Source: Siderastrea siderea
Taxonomy: Eukaryota; Cnidaria; Anthozoa; Scleractinia; Rhizangiidae
Assembly: GCA_964030785.1 (NCBI GenBank)
Contig: OZ034975.1
Location: 37,151,069 to 37,215,068, forward strand
Length of the DNA: 64,000 bases
Reading direction: 5' to 3'
Shown here: positions 1-10,120 of the stretch, in pieces
How the letters are laid out: each line of letters opens with the position of its first letter
Position numbering within the stretch: position 1 is the stretch's first letter
Program-made: the position numbers and the translations under genes
Notes under the pieces: model-generated
The model's database searches: none
Seen by the model: the letters and a program-made list of their open reading frames with translations, nothing else
Told to the model about the DNA's origin: nothing

Positions 1-627
1 ATACTCGTCACGCCCATTTCTCCTTAACTCGGAGACCATTAAAGCTGTGACATTGACAATTAGAATAGATACATATTGCGGCTCGCATAATCTTTTGAGG
101 TTTGTGACATAAGCATATGCCGTCTCTTGACGTTGAATTACGTTATGGCTTAATAAAGGATCCGCCAATTTGGATTTCTTGATTATATTCAGAACATAGT
201 AATCAACACCGATGAAAGAACACCGTAATGGCTTAAAATCGTAAAATTCACCTACAGAAAAGTAAGTTTTTTTCATCAAGAGCACTAGGCAATTCCAACT
301 TCTAAAAACATGCCTGCCAGAATATGGTTGTCATGGTAAGAAACATTTTGCTTACGGTCTGTATATGGCTCACTTTGCAATTCAGTTTGTTCAGGTTTCA
401 AAATTTACCACGATTATTTGACATCCGGTTAAGTGACGTTTTTCCCAATACCAACAGTATATTGCCCTGTCTTCCACAATTTTACAATGACGGATTTTAC
501 TGCGAAATGCTTCCTCAGTTGGCATGTATCCGATAGTTGCCATCCCCTTTCGTGCAGTCTGGGCAATTTGACTACAACGCCTTGGTATTTATATTATTTT
601 CTCTCCTTTTTTTTTTGATTTTTGTAG
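1..627. other. No gene recognised; probably upstream intron of the kinase gene
   Basis: I found no exon, repeat or RNA gene that I could support on either strand here. The next exon begins at 628 in phase 2, so an upstream kinase exon ending in a partial valine codon must exist. I could not find it, and it probably lies before the window. Confidence 0.4.
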
Positions 628-668
628 CTGGAGTTACGGTGTCCTGCTCTACGAGATTCTTACCGTAG
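628..668 (+). CDS. Tyrosine kinase exon (kinase subdomain IX), partial gene
   Basis: This 41-bp exon is bounded by a pyrimidine tract and AG acceptor (ending 627) and a GT donor (669-670). It encodes WSYGVLLYEILTVG, the subdomain IX helix of protein tyrosine kinases, which normally follows the conserved Asp (SDVWSxG). It enters in phase 2 (the C at 628 completes a codon) and leaves in phase 1, matching the next exon. The gene is read on the + strand and continues at 1953, 28657 and 30344. It is far too short to be called as an open reading frame alone; recognition rests on the motif plus the phase match. A receptor-type kinase is most likely, but the class cannot be fixed from the C-lobe alone. 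Confidence 0.85.
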
Positions 669-1952
669 GTATGTTTTAAAGTTTTACGTCAGTTCATTTG
701 AATTGAGTTCATAAAGAGTAAAGCCGATGAGAAAGCTGGAAAAAACTTTCATATTCTGTGTTACCCCAAGAGTCCTATTCAGGGTAGTTCCCAACTTTCC
801 CCAAGGGTTTGGATTGCTAGGTAAAGCAAGTTGAATTGGTCAGGGCTCAACGTAAAATGAATCTGGGGAATAGTCGTTCTTGGATGTTTTTGGTAGTTTG
901 GCAACTGATTCGGGAAAATATAGAAGGAAGACTATTTATTGTTGTGGAAGACTATTTATTTTAGTCGATATATTGTTCAAATGTTTTTCAAACTCCTCTG
1001 GTTGCTTTAGGGGAAATCGTCGGAAACTGACAGCGAAGACTTTTGGTACAGTGGTCAATGGATCGAAATTATGTGGGAAAATGTTATAACCAGTTTGGAG
1101 AACTATGCAATAATCGTTTGGGGAATTTTCGGAAAATTGACCAAAACCTTCGGGACAGATATTCTATAGCCGAGGGATAGTCAAAAGTAGTTAGCATAAA
1201 AATCAAACTAGTTATGCAAATACGAATTTCTCGTGGTGTACCGTGAATATCCCACTCCTGACTTGTATACACATTTACCTTTGAGGTTCAAGTGCAGTCA
1301 GAAAAGTCAGTTACTCCCGTGGCAAATCCGTTTAGTAAATATACCCGTTCAGATAACTCAGGCATATCGGAGGATATAATGTCCGAGGCTTAAGGATTGC
1401 CAAGAAAAAATGAACGGTTGTTGGCCGAGAAGCAAACTTTCGATGGAGACTGTGAAATTTGAGGTTCAATTTTTCAGTCAAGGACATAGTTGTCATAGTT
1501 GTTCATTTCTTCAGTCAAGGAAATAGCTGTCCGATGTACCAGGCAGTCAGAAAAGGTTTCTATCCCCGATTTATCTCTTTAATGCGCACGCTTTTTCGTG
1601 GTAAAGAGAAGACAGCCACTGATGCTCATGGCATTGTTGGGTGGCTGAAAAACTTCAAATTGGTTAGTTTACCCAATGTCATTACTTTTCCATTAAATTA
1701 AAAATAAAATAAACAAACAACCAATAATTAGCTTTAGTTTCTTTTTTCTTCTTCTTTTTCTTTTCTCGTTGATATTATCGGAAAATGGACGTCGAATCCG
1801 ACGGGCATATTGTGCGTCACACAAGAGATTTGTTTTGCCCAATCAAAGCACACAAAAATGAATCACTGTGTAAATACTAAATACTCAAATATACGGCACA
1901 ACAAATTTACGCGATTTGTTTTTATCCTAATCAAACAATTTATCTCTTCCAG
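669..1952 (+). other. Kinase intron, no further gene seen
   Basis: This phase-1 intron of 1284 bp lies between two kinase exons. It starts GTATG and ends TCTTCCAG. Scattered short open frames inside it have no recognisable motif and no consistent coding character, so I treat it as intron only. Confidence 0.75.
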
Positions 1953-2049
1953 GTGGATCTCCATATCCAGACATCAACGCCAGAGAAATTCCCAGGAAAC
2001 TTGAAGAAGGATACAGAATGCCCAAACCAAAACACGTTGATGACAAACT
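1953..2049 (+). CDS. Tyrosine kinase exon (between subdomains IX and XI)
   Basis: This 97-bp exon follows a TTCCAG acceptor and ends at a consensus donor GTAAGT (2050). It encodes GSPYPDINAREIPRKLEEGY and then RMPKPKHVDDKL. This is the classic tyrosine kinase segment (G-G-x-P-Y-P, then an L-x-x-G-x-R-M-x-x-P motif) just after subdomain IX. It starts in phase 1, so the split glycine codon completes the GG pair with the previous exon, and it ends in phase 2 to join the exon at 28657. The 26.6-kb intron that follows holds the whole nest of mobile elements. The gene is clearly a tyrosine kinase; receptor type is inferred from the segment's similarity to RTKs rather than to Src-type kinases. Confidence 0.9.
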
Positions 2050-2627
2050 GTAAGTACCTGTGAAAGTTATGATGGTGATGATGCAACACAATTTTTCCTA
2101 GCAACCCTGCTTGCCAAAGGTGCAGTTTGACAGGTCTCGTGGAGAACAAGAGTTTTGGGTTGTGTTGCAGACAGGTTACAAGTTCTCTTCAAAATGTTCA
2201 TTTTCCCATTGTGGGACAAATCTTCGAGACCGTATGTATTAAAGATTTCTTCTCAATATCCACCTATCCCCAGATTGTGCAAATTCCATTTTTCGCGATT
2301 TTCCTGTTTCCTATCTTTGAAAAAAAGTCTTATTAAAACTAACTTAAGTACAAACATATCATAGAGCATTTGAGCTCGTGACCACATTAATGACGAAAGG
2401 ATGTTTCGGTTTATTAGGGAATTGTTAGCGTGTCTGCCATGTTAGAGGAGAACTGCGTGGCAGAAAACTCGAAAACTTTTAACACGTTAAATGTTATGAA
2501 TAAACAATGATTGACAGAATAAAATAGTTAGTTTTCTATCGTCACTTAACAGTACTTGACAATGCTTAACTTTACAGTTACACTTACAAATACTTAACAG
2601 TTCCGTACCGTACCGTAACAAGACGTA

Positions 2628-2903
2628 ACCATCTTCCATAAACGTCGGACTGAAACAGGTAGATGCGACAAAATACCTCGTGATGAGAGGTTATGTAGTC
2701 TCTGCAATTGTAACAAATTTGCAGATGAAACTCATTTTTTACTAGATTGCCCGAGCTATTCTTCGATAAGAGACAGGTTCTTTTCTAAAATAGAACCTAA
2801 AATCCCATTTCTACGACTATTATCACATGAGACCTTATTGTCACATCTTATGAATTGTACTAATTATTTTATAAATATTCAATTAATTTCATTCATCTCG
2901 TGA
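2628..2903 (+). pseudogene. LINE ORF2 C-terminal fragment (zinc-knuckle tail)
   Basis: An open frame ending at TGA 2901-2903 encodes the tail of a non-LTR retrotransposon reverse transcriptase. It has a basic stretch, then GRCDKIPRDERLCSLC, a C-x2-C spacing, and ETHFLLDCPSYSSIRDRFF. The Cys-Cys-His-Cys pattern and HFLLDCPxY are typical of the C-terminal zinc-binding region of animal LINEs. Upstream the frame is lost, so this is a 5'-truncated relic in the kinase intron. It is not the same LINE as the one inside the Polinton, whose tail reads CTFC...HHLFFEC. Confidence 0.7.
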
Positions 2904-3419
2904 TGCTTTGAACAGAGGAACAAACTAGTTGCAATGGCTACCTCCACTCATGTCCAATACACCCAAACTGACTCGAATCGTCTTAAAGCAAAGACGATTC
3001 GAGTCAGCTCGAGGATCAAAGACTTCCGACTCACCGGAAGTCCGTTTAGCGGAACTCGACTTACCGGAAGTCAGGTCGCGAATAAATGCGCAGGGCGGTG
3101 AAAAATTTTGACGAATCGACTCGAATCGACTCGATTCGTATTCCTAAAAGTCGATTCGACTCAACGGAAATCAGGTCGTAAAGTCCTTCAAGTATGTGCG
3201 CGTGACACAATAACACCTAACACGGAACGCATAACGTGGACCTTTCTCGTTCTCAAAGCGTCACTGATGCGACACTAAACAGGAACAATGTAATGAACCT
3301 TCTTCCTCGCTTGTGTTGTCGATCTGAAGGATTTGCACACGGAACGACAAAAAGATAACATGAACCTTCCTCGTTCTTAAAGCGAGTCGATTCGACCACT
3401 TTTCCTACCCTCCCTGTTC

Positions 3420-4249
3420 GCCTTCTTGCGTGATTTTTTTTCTAAGTGTCTCGCAAATCGACTATCCAGTTAGTCGAACCGACTACACAACGGACGATTC
3501 GAGTCGATTCGACCACTTTTTCTACCCTCCCTGTTCGCCTTCTCGTGTGATTTTTTTCTAAGTGTCTTGCAAATCGACTATCCAGTTAGTCGAACCGACT
3601 ACACAACGGACGATTCGAGTCGAATCGAGTCGATTCGACCACTTTTCTTACCCTCCCTGTTCGCCTTTTTGTGTGATTTTTTCTAAGTGTCTTGCAAATC
3701 GACTATCCAGTTAGTCGAATCGACTACACAACGGACGATTCGAGTCGATTCGACCACTTTTTCTACTTTCCCTGTTCGCCTTCTTGTGTGATTTTTTCTA
3801 AGTTTCTTGCAAATCGACTATCCAGTTTGTCGAACCAACTACACAACGGACGATTCGAGTCGAATCGACTCGAATCGAGTCTATTCGACTACTTTTTCTA
3901 CCCTCCCTGTTCACCTTCTTGTGTGATTTTTTTCTAAGTGTCTTGCAAATCGACTTTCCAGTTAGTCGAATCGACTACACAACGGACGATTTGAGTCGAA
4001 TCGACTCGAATCGAGTCGATTCGACCACTTTTTCAGCCCACCCTGTTCGCCTTCTTGCGTGATTTTTTCTAAGTGTCTCGCAAATCGACTATCCAGTTAG
4101 TCGAACCGACTACACAACGGACGATTCGAGTCGAATCGACTCGAATCGAGTCGATTCGACCACTTTTTCTACCCTCCCTGTTCGCCTTCTCGTGTGATTT
4201 TTTTCTAAGTGTCTTGCAAATCGACTATCCAGTTAGTCGAACCGACTAC
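3420..4249 (+). repeat. 116-bp satellite array, left part
   Basis: About seven tandem units of roughly 116 bp, each with TGCAAATCGACTATCCAGTT, a GTCGAA(C/T)CGACTACACAACGG block, a variable run of GATTCGAGTC/GACTCGAATC palindromes, and a CCCTCCCTGTTCGCC block. Length differences come mostly from the number of TCGAATCGAGTC palindromic modules. The array is interrupted at 4249 by the Polinton and resumes at 27668. It contains no open frame of substance. Confidence 0.9.
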
Positions 4250-4640
4250 AGTAGTTATATAGTTGGGGGTACGAAAGCATTTTTTCAAAATGCTCTCTTA
4301 CCAAACCCAACTATATATCTACTTTCCATCTGATGGAAATTATTTATGGTTTCTTCTGTGGGGTATAAAAAGCAGTTTTCATATGTCGGTAGGAGCCGAG
4401 CAGGCTTGGGAAGTCGTCACTTTAGTGACGAGTGAGGCTCCTTTCAGCTATACTGTGGGTAGAGACGTAGTCTCGTAGGGCACAGTAAGCAATATGGTAC
4501 CGAACGCATTTTTCCATTTGATGAAATCTATATGTTTTTATTTCATATGGAAACGAACGCATTTTTACATCGCGTGACTTCATACAACAGGAAGTTTTAA
4601 AATTCTCGGAAAACAGGAAGTCATACCGAGAAACAAGTCT
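4250..4640 (+). repeat. Left Polinton TIR with terminal foldback hairpin
   Basis: The outer 74 bases (4250-4323) fold on themselves: AGTAGTTATATAGTTGGG pairs with CCCAACTATATATCTACT, with a second imperfect pairing (GGTACGAAAGCATTTT with AAAATGCTCTCTTACC) inside. A second palindrome, TTTCCATCTGATGGAAA, follows at 4323-4339. A TATA-like GGGGTATAAAA lies at about 4361-4371. The region 4390-4495 can form two further stem-loops. The block from about 4510 to 4625 (AAACGAACGCATTTTT..., ACAGGAAGTTTTAAAATTCT) matches the right end in inverted orientation at about 26805-26935. The middle of the left TIR differs from the right end. Confidence 0.85.
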
Positions 4641-4850
4641 GGACATGTCTAGTGAAAGTAGGAAGTATTAAAAACAACAGGGACTTTCCCGAGGAAATGA
4701 CTCATCAATTTATTATCGTTTTCAAGGTCATGAAGCAGTCGTATGATCTCTATCAACCAATTAAAAGCGTACCCATAAATTATTTTTTCTAATAAATTTA
4801 TCAGAAGTTTCTACATTTTGATAAAAATATCAAGACCTTCAGTCTCTTAG

Positions 4851-5285
4851 ATGTCAAGCATGCCTCTTAGTCTGGATGAAGCCACTAAACGCTATGAGAG
4901 CTATTCTCATAATATACAAGATGCCATTTTAACGATGGAATCATACATGGGTAGTATGACTGCCTTTTCTTTTAATATGCCACAAGTTATCTGGAACTTG
5001 AACAATGTTGACACAGTAACTGAAGAAAGAAATTTGTCATCATATATCAAAGCACTGGAGGAGTATCGGCGGATAATAATCATTGAGAGGAAGAGGAGAG
5101 CCCTACAAGAAATCATTCAAGGGAAAGTGAAAGCGGCTGATTTCAAGATGAATTTGAAAAGTCAGAGACGAGCTCAACGTCTTGCACAAATGCTTCCTAG
5201 TAATGCTGAACAAATGCCTCCAGGTAATGATGAACAGATGCCTCCTGGTAATGATGAACGAATGCCTAAAGTTAAACGTATTTAA
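4851..5285 (+). CDS. Polinton hypothetical protein with C-terminal repeats
   Basis: A 144-residue protein I do not recognise. It begins MSSMPLSLDEATKRYESYSH, is probably mostly helical, and has a charged middle (residues about 85-120, rich in Arg, Lys and Glu). The tail repeats a short Pro/Gly/Asn/Asp module: QMPPGNDE appears twice with flanking partial copies (about residues 117-140). A second Met is three codons in, so the start could be there. It lies between the left TIR and the polymerase gene, convergent with the latter, and ends 12 bp from the second stop of the polymerase frame. The position next to the TIR suggests an element-specific accessory gene, but function is unknown. Confidence 0.6.
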   Translation: MSSMPLSLDEATKRYESYSHNIQDAILTMESYMGSMTAFSFNMPQVIWNLNNVDTVTEERNLSSYIKALEEYRRIIIIERKRRALQEIIQGKVKAADFKMNLKSQRRAQRLAQMLPSNAEQMPPGNDEQMPPGNDERMPKVKRI

Positions 5286-5395
5286 TACTGAACAGTTTAA
5301 TCAATACCATAATGTCCGTAAGCGAAACTATTGACTCCATTGTTGGCTATATATCTTTTATCATCGAAACAGGTGAGTGACACTTTATTAAGCTC

Positions 5396-8300
5396 TTAAC
5401 TACCTAGTTGATGGTTGCTACTTCTTATTGTTTTCATAGTATGATGTATTTGTTTATTTTCTAATAAAACATTTTTGTAGTCTTTATGTTTGATTTTGTT
5501 CTTTATGATGTTCTTTTTATTTTTGATTCCTTTGGCTGTTTTTCCTCCTTTTTGGTTGTCTTTTATGTAACTGTACATTTTTGATCGCAAACCGACAAAT
5601 TCTGTGATTGGTATTCCAGCTGCTTCATCTTTGAATTTGCCGATTACCTTCTTGTTTGTCTTATCAAAATACAGAGAGTTTTCTGGATAGTCGCTGTTGT
5701 CAAATCGATCTTTATCATTCCAAAAGTCTCGGTACACATCTTCAGCTTCAATCTCATATGTTAGACTGTCTGTGTCAGTGAAGAGCAGCTTGGCTTTGTC
5801 TCCATACTTTTCTTTTATGTAGTTATAATGAAAATCATACATTAGAGTTTTGCTCAGATCAAGAATACACATACCCAAATATGCCGGCCTGTTTAGAGTT
5901 AGCGTTTCTTTGATCTTATGCACTGCTACCAGATTTTCATTGAATATCTTACTGCTTACATAAGTTGGTTTAGAAGCCATCTTCAATAGTTTCTTCTCAT
6001 CTGTAATAAGTCTGACATCGACACGTTTTCTTATGTTCTCCATTGTCTTTCCAAACACTGAGTTATTCATTAGCTTGAAGAAATCTTTTTCGAATGAATT
6101 TTTCGCTTGAGTACGTTTTTGTGTATTGAAGTCAATGTATTGTTTGAGCCAAGGTGACTGATTGAATTCTAATACTCTGTGCACTTTCTTTACTTTCAAT
6201 CCAAGATCAATATACAACTGTAGATTTCTATAGTGTAGAACATGTTTTTCTTTGTCGCATAAAGTAGGGATCAGTTTGTGTACTAGTCCTGTCGATATGT
6301 TGAACTTTTTCTGTATGTTCTTACAATATTCAGACAACATGTCATCAGTTACTTTAACCTTTTCCGGTCCTAGAGGGTAGTCGTTATGAAGATCATGCAA
6401 CTCTTTGGGGTATTCTAGATCAACTTCTAGTATTAACCCTTTATTGCTGTCTTCATTATACTGAGCTAAATTGATTTTATTAATCTGCTTTTCTGTTAAC
6501 CATTTGAAACCACCAGTAGGGAGATATTGACTCATAGCCCAACCGTATAAATTATTAGCATCAAGGTACATAATATACTTTGAGGGCGCCTTCTCGTCGT
6601 ATTCTCTCATGTACTTATTGTTTGCTTTTCCATATCGATTGGCAATATAAGATATACCACCACGCATGCCTTTTTCAATAAATTGATACATGTCTATGTC
6701 TGTAATTAGTTCTAGTTGAATATTGGTCATTTTTAGCATAGCATCCCATGACAAACCAGGAGATGTGTAGTAGCTGCAAAGATCTAATTTATAAGACTTA
6801 AGACAGGTCTTTCGAAAGTTTTCAAACACGTCGGCTAATAGAAGTATATCAGACTTAAGATATAGATTATGGTATTCACCCATGGATTTTAGGTTAAAAG
6901 TATTCCACACTTTTTTAGCATGGCTATAATATTCATCTGTTATGTGCTCATTATTTAAAATGCTGTAAAATTCTTCTTTCGTTGGCAATTCTGTTTTATC
7001 AAATTTTTCAAAACTGTCCATGAAATCGTACGGATAAATACCTTTTTTCCTCATCAATTCGAATTTTTCTTTTTTGAATTTTTTGCTTGTATATTTAAAA
7101 GCTTCTGCCGGAAAATTACTGACTAATTTATCCAAACTTGAGCTCATAAACTGGAAACTATCAATGAAGGTAAGATGATTACCAAGCATGAAAGCCATAT
7201 ATTTTTCCATATTGTTCGGTATGGCGTTGATATTCATTTGTTTCTCCTCTCCTTTCTTATTTTTGTATGCATGTTTCTTAACAATAGCTCCAATCTCTTG
7301 CATTATAAAATGACTGTCATAACCTCTTAGATTATGGAATACAACAGGAATTTTAATTTCTTCTGGATTTATTCTAAGTTTCAGATTACAGTCTTGATGT
7401 GCTGAGCCTCTGTATTTGCCTGTAACATGGCAATGATCTCTGACTCTAATGTCTTTTTCAGTATATTTTTTATCACAGATGTGGCATGTTGTTGCTTTTT
7501 TGAATTCATCTTCATTCTCTTTTGTCATTTTTAATGGTTTGTTGAAAAATGTCTTCATAGCTTTTTTACAGTATTTTACTTCTTCTAACATATTTTCCAT
7601 GAATTTGTAAACAGCCTTTTCACCTCTATATAGTTGTATTGGTTTTGTATATTTGTCATCATAACAACAAACTACTTTATAACCATATCCACAATCTGTA
7701 TGTTTTTGGTAGGCTTCAGTATATGATTTATTACTGTTAGGTTGACATCTATGAATCTTCTCTGTTATAGCCTCAAAATCAGCATAGATGACAAATGGCA
7801 CTGGTTGTTGTTTATGAAAATTATTAAATTTCAGTATGTTATTATCTTTAGTTGGCATATTTACTGCTTGTGTTCCATTTACTTGAATGCAATTATCTTT
7901 ATGATTGTTTAATACTCTTTCAGAACTGAAACATTGGAGGCAATGCATACAGAAGTGTTTTCTATCCTTATGCTTTGTTTGGTTGTACATGAACTTGTTG
8001 AAATCCTTTATGAGAACATAATGCTTGTTTTCATTTTTCGTTACCAGAAGTAGTTTCATATTATCTTCATGCTTTTCTTTTGATACATATATGGGGTATG
8101 GTTCTTTGTCTTCATATCCAAATACGCTTATGTTGATATTATTCTGTTTCTCGATTTTGTTGTAATGTTTGACATTGACTGGAAATTCAATACCTGAGTA
8201 ATCTAATTTGTTAATATATTGTTTGTCTGTCTTTTTTATTCTTTGAGGATCCTTGTCTTGAGGATTTAAGTGTCTGATGTGGCACCATCTGAAGCATTCA

Positions 8301-9097
8301 TCATCTTCGTTTTTCATGTTAATTAGTCCCTTAGCACTATTTCGCAGTTCGTAAGGCAGTTGGATATATGAGGATCCTTTCAAGGGCTTGTATTTGACAA
8401 TGTTTAAATAGTGGCTATCAACAGATTGGATGGTCCATCCTGAACCTTCTGATATCCACTGTGAGATCTGGTTTAAGATATTTTGTTTAGACATTTGTAA
8501 TGCTTCATTGATTTCTGTATGGTTAATAATTGTTTGGACTTTACTGTTGAAATATCCATTTTTAATCACTATTTCACCATCAGACATTTTGCTAAATGTG
8601 ACTTTCAATGTTTCAACGTATTTCAAGCCTTTCATTTCATTCAACAAAGTTATTACACGATGTTCTATAGCCTTTCTCGTGTTTTGCATTTGGGCTAAGG
8701 GGTCTTTATTGCTTTTGATGCTGATTTCATAAGACTTAGTGTAACCTTTTAAAGCTTTGTCTGTTTGTACTATTTTGGTTCTTGGTGCTGGAACTTGTTT
8801 ATCCATTGGTTTTTTGGTTCTTAATGCTGGAATGGGTTTATAATTATCCCTGAATTCTGGAGGCGGTGGAATGATATTCTCTTCGTACTGCTTAACCATT
8901 TGTTTGACGTTATTGCGAGGTGTTGGTATTGGTGGTCTTGGTTTGTATGTTCTAAGTGCTGGAACTGGCTTGGTATCGTCAACCACTATGATTTTAGGCT
9001 TCTTCTTCTCCTCCTTCAGAAGCAATTTGATAAGTTCCGATTTGCTGAGTTTCTCAAGATCTCTCTTGTTCATATTTATATGATTAGATTTTTCCAT
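5396..9097 (-). CDS. polB: Protein-primed DNA polymerase B (pPolB), C-terminus cut by a stop
   Basis: This 1233-residue polymerase would replicate the element by protein priming. A Pro-rich N-terminal region with repeated PxPALRTxKP/PxPRT motifs (about residues 45-110) precedes a C2H2-type finger (CMHCLQCF, H-x4-C). Exonuclease motifs follow: YADFEAI (about 437), FHNLRGYDSHF (about 585) and LKSDILLLADVF (about 750). Polymerase motifs are YLDANNLYGWAMS (A, about 846), NNSVFGKTMEN (B, about 1010) and FTDTDSL (C, about 1100). All catalytic Asp residues are present. The frame stops at TAA 5396-5398 but stays open past it for 32 more codons to TAA 5297-5299, with family-like residues such as CFDDKRY, so the C-terminal end looks truncated by nonsense mutation. 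The start is preceded by TATATAGA. Confidence 0.95.
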   Translation of the reverse strand: MEKSNHINMNKRDLEKLSKSELIKLLLKEEKKKPKIIVVDDTKPVPALRTYKPRPPIPTPRNNVKQMVKQYEENIIPPPPEFRDNYKPIPALRTKKPMDKQVPAPRTKIVQTDKALKGYTKSYEISIKSNKDPLAQMQNTRKAIEHRVITLLNEMKGLKYVETLKVTFSKMSDGEIVIKNGYFNSKVQTIINHTEINEALQMSKQNILNQISQWISEGSGWTIQSVDSHYLNIVKYKPLKGSSYIQLPYELRNSAKGLINMKNEDDECFRWCHIRHLNPQDKDPQRIKKTDKQYINKLDYSGIEFPVNVKHYNKIEKQNNINISVFGYEDKEPYPIYVSKEKHEDNMKLLLVTKNENKHYVLIKDFNKFMYNQTKHKDRKHFCMHCLQCFSSERVLNNHKDNCIQVNGTQAVNMPTKDNNILKFNNFHKQQPVPFVIYADFEAITEKIHRCQPNSNKSYTEAYQKHTDCGYGYKVVCCYDDKYTKPIQLYRGEKAVYKFMENMLEEVKYCKKAMKTFFNKPLKMTKENEDEFKKATTCHICDKKYTEKDIRVRDHCHVTGKYRGSAHQDCNLKLRINPEEIKIPVVFHNLRGYDSHFIMQEIGAIVKKHAYKNKKGEEKQMNINAIPNNMEKYMAFMLGNHLTFIDSFQFMSSSLDKLVSNFPAEAFKYTSKKFKKEKFELMRKKGIYPYDFMDSFEKFDKTELPTKEEFYSILNNEHITDEYYSHAKKVWNTFNLKSMGEYHNLYLKSDILLLADVFENFRKTCLKSYKLDLCSYYTSPGLSWDAMLKMTNIQLELITDIDMYQFIEKGMRGGISYIANRYGKANNKYMREYDEKAPSKYIMYLDANNLYGWAMSQYLPTGGFKWLTEKQINKINLAQYNEDSNKGLILEVDLEYPKELHDLHNDYPLGPEKVKVTDDMLSEYCKNIQKKFNISTGLVHKLIPTLCDKEKHVLHYRNLQLYIDLGLKVKKVHRVLEFNQSPWLKQYIDFNTQKRTQAKNSFEKDFFKLMNNSVFGKTMENIRKRVDVRLITDEKKLLKMASKPTYVSSKIFNENLVAVHKIKETLTLNRPAYLGMCILDLSKTLMYDFHYNYIKEKYGDKAKLLFTDTDSLTYEIEAEDVYRDFWNDKDRFDNSDYPENSLYFDKTNKKVIGKFKDEAAGIPITEFVGLRSKMYSYIKDNQKGGKTAKGIKNKKNIIKNKIKHKDYKNVLLENKQIHHTMKTIRSSNHQLGS

Positions 9098-9207
9098 TCT
9101 ATATACTATAGTATTGATATTATTTTAAGTGTTTTCAATCTGCGTTCAAACACAGTCAAGAATTCAAATGATCCGAAACATGGATCCTTTGAACTATATA
9201 CATTATG

Positions 9208-9425
9208 TTAATTATTTGCATTAGCGTTTTTCTTGTGCTTTTTTGTGTTTAAATGACACCATTTACCAGCAAGAGTATAATTTAGTCCATTTTTACAAAC
9301 GTCACAATACCATTCTTTTTTTAGCATGTACTTCGATTTTGTTGTTTTACAGCCTCCTTCTTATCCTCTTCAGTTGAATACTTTTTTGGTCTTCCAGGAC
9401 CTCTCTTAATTTTTTGATTCTCCAT
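9208..9425 (-). pseudogene. Frameshifted copy of the small C2H2 zinc-finger gene
   Basis: ATG at 9425 (reading left) opens a frame starting MENQKIKRGPGRPKKYSTEE, with a GRP AT-hook-like motif, but it reaches a stop after about 34 codons. A neighbouring frame then encodes KKEWYCDVCKNGLNYTLAGK and the C-x2-C...H-x4-H finger, ending at TAA 9208-9210. This second half closely resembles the intact gene at 9509-9784 (KEWYCDVCKNGRNYTLAGK). The two genes are therefore tandem paralogues and this one has a 1- or 2-nt frame error near 9340. Leader sequence before the ATG is TATAATATATACAT, as in the other genes of the element. Confidence 0.7.
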
Positions 9426-9508
9426 ATGTATATATTATAGTATTGAAATTATTTTTAAGCCATTTTAATCTGCGTATGTTATTATTTTCCCATCACCTCA
9501 TTTATACA

Positions 9509-9784
9509 TTATATTTTACACATGACATCGTTTTTAATAAATTCTAACCATACTTTTCTATTCATTGATTTTGGTTGTATGAGAATATTTGTATAATCTG
9601 TTTTTTTAATATGCTTTTTTGTTTTCAAATGACTAGATTTTCCAGCCAATGTGTAATTCCGTCCATTTTTGCAAACGTCACAATACCACTCTTTACTCAA
9701 TCTTTTCGTAGTCTTACGGTTTTTTCTTTCCTCCTCACCAACTTCAGGTATTCCACTACCACTCTTAACATCTTTATTTTCCAT
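9509..9784 (-). CDS. Small C2H2 zinc-finger protein
   Basis: A 91-residue protein with a basic N-terminal half and one C2H2 finger: CDVCKNGRNYTLAGKSSHLKT plus KKH (C-x2-C, then H-x4-H, about residues 35-58). The C-terminal part is hydrophobic and basic. Single-finger proteins of this kind are common accessory genes of Polinton-type elements and may bind nucleic acid, but no specific role is known to me. It sits in a row of minus-strand genes between polymerase and integrase and has a frameshifted paralogue just downstream at 9208-9425. The ATG abuts an AT-rich leader (TATATAGATTAT). Confidence 0.7.
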   Translation of the reverse strand: MENKDVKSGSGIPEVGEEERKNRKTTKRLSKEWYCDVCKNGRNYTLAGKSSHLKTKKHIKKTDYTNILIQPKSMNRKVWLEFIKNDVMCKI

Positions 9785-9823
9785 ATAATCTATATATATA
9801 TTATTTTTTTTGTTGAAACCTAT

Positions 9824-10120
9824 TCACCACAGCAAATGGTAGCTCCAGTAATTAGCGTATTCAGGATCCTTATATGTCAATTTACCATCTTTATTCTTTA
9901 TCATAGAGGCTCTTTTACGATATCGTAAACGTCTATTCCAATCTTGGTGCTGTAAAAAATCTTCATGCCTACTATCACCAAAATGTATATTTTTACCGTT
10001 TTTGAGAGTGACAACATATTTCTTATTTCTGCGGTTTGAATATCTCAGATCCTTAGCATCGTACAAGTTTTTGGCTCTGAATTTTAAAGTATCGAAATCT
10101 TCTCCAAACAATAGATTCAT
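9824..10120 (-). CDS. DUF5754-like small viral protein
   Basis: A 98-residue protein whose core KKYVVTLKNGKNIHFGDSRH, then DFLQHQD, basic residues, and a C-terminal YANYWSYHLLW match a compact domain of large DNA viruses and Polintons. I recall this family as DUF5754; the name is from memory. The hallmarks are the valine-rich strand with NGKxIxFGD, the H-x-D block and the terminal YWSxxLLW. Biochemical function is not known. It lies between the zinc-finger gene and the integrase on the same strand. Its start is directly preceded by ACCTTATTAT. Another frame at 10053-10274 overlaps it and is a shadow. Confidence 0.7.
   Translation of the reverse strand: MNLLFGEDFDTLKFRAKNLYDAKDLRYSNRRNKKYVVTLKNGKNIHFGDSRHEDFLQHQDWNRRLRYRKRASMIKNKDGKLTYKDPEYANYWSYHLLW

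Noticed and set aside
4323..4339. Possible hammerhead ribozyme (CTGATG core) in the Polinton end
   Set aside because: The core would need CTGATGA with a matching GAAA and three stems; here CTGATGGAAA is simply the centre of a short palindrome.
8430..9211. Plus-strand frames over the polymerase N-terminus
   Set aside because: They are antisense shadows of the polymerase gene, which carries all the motifs.
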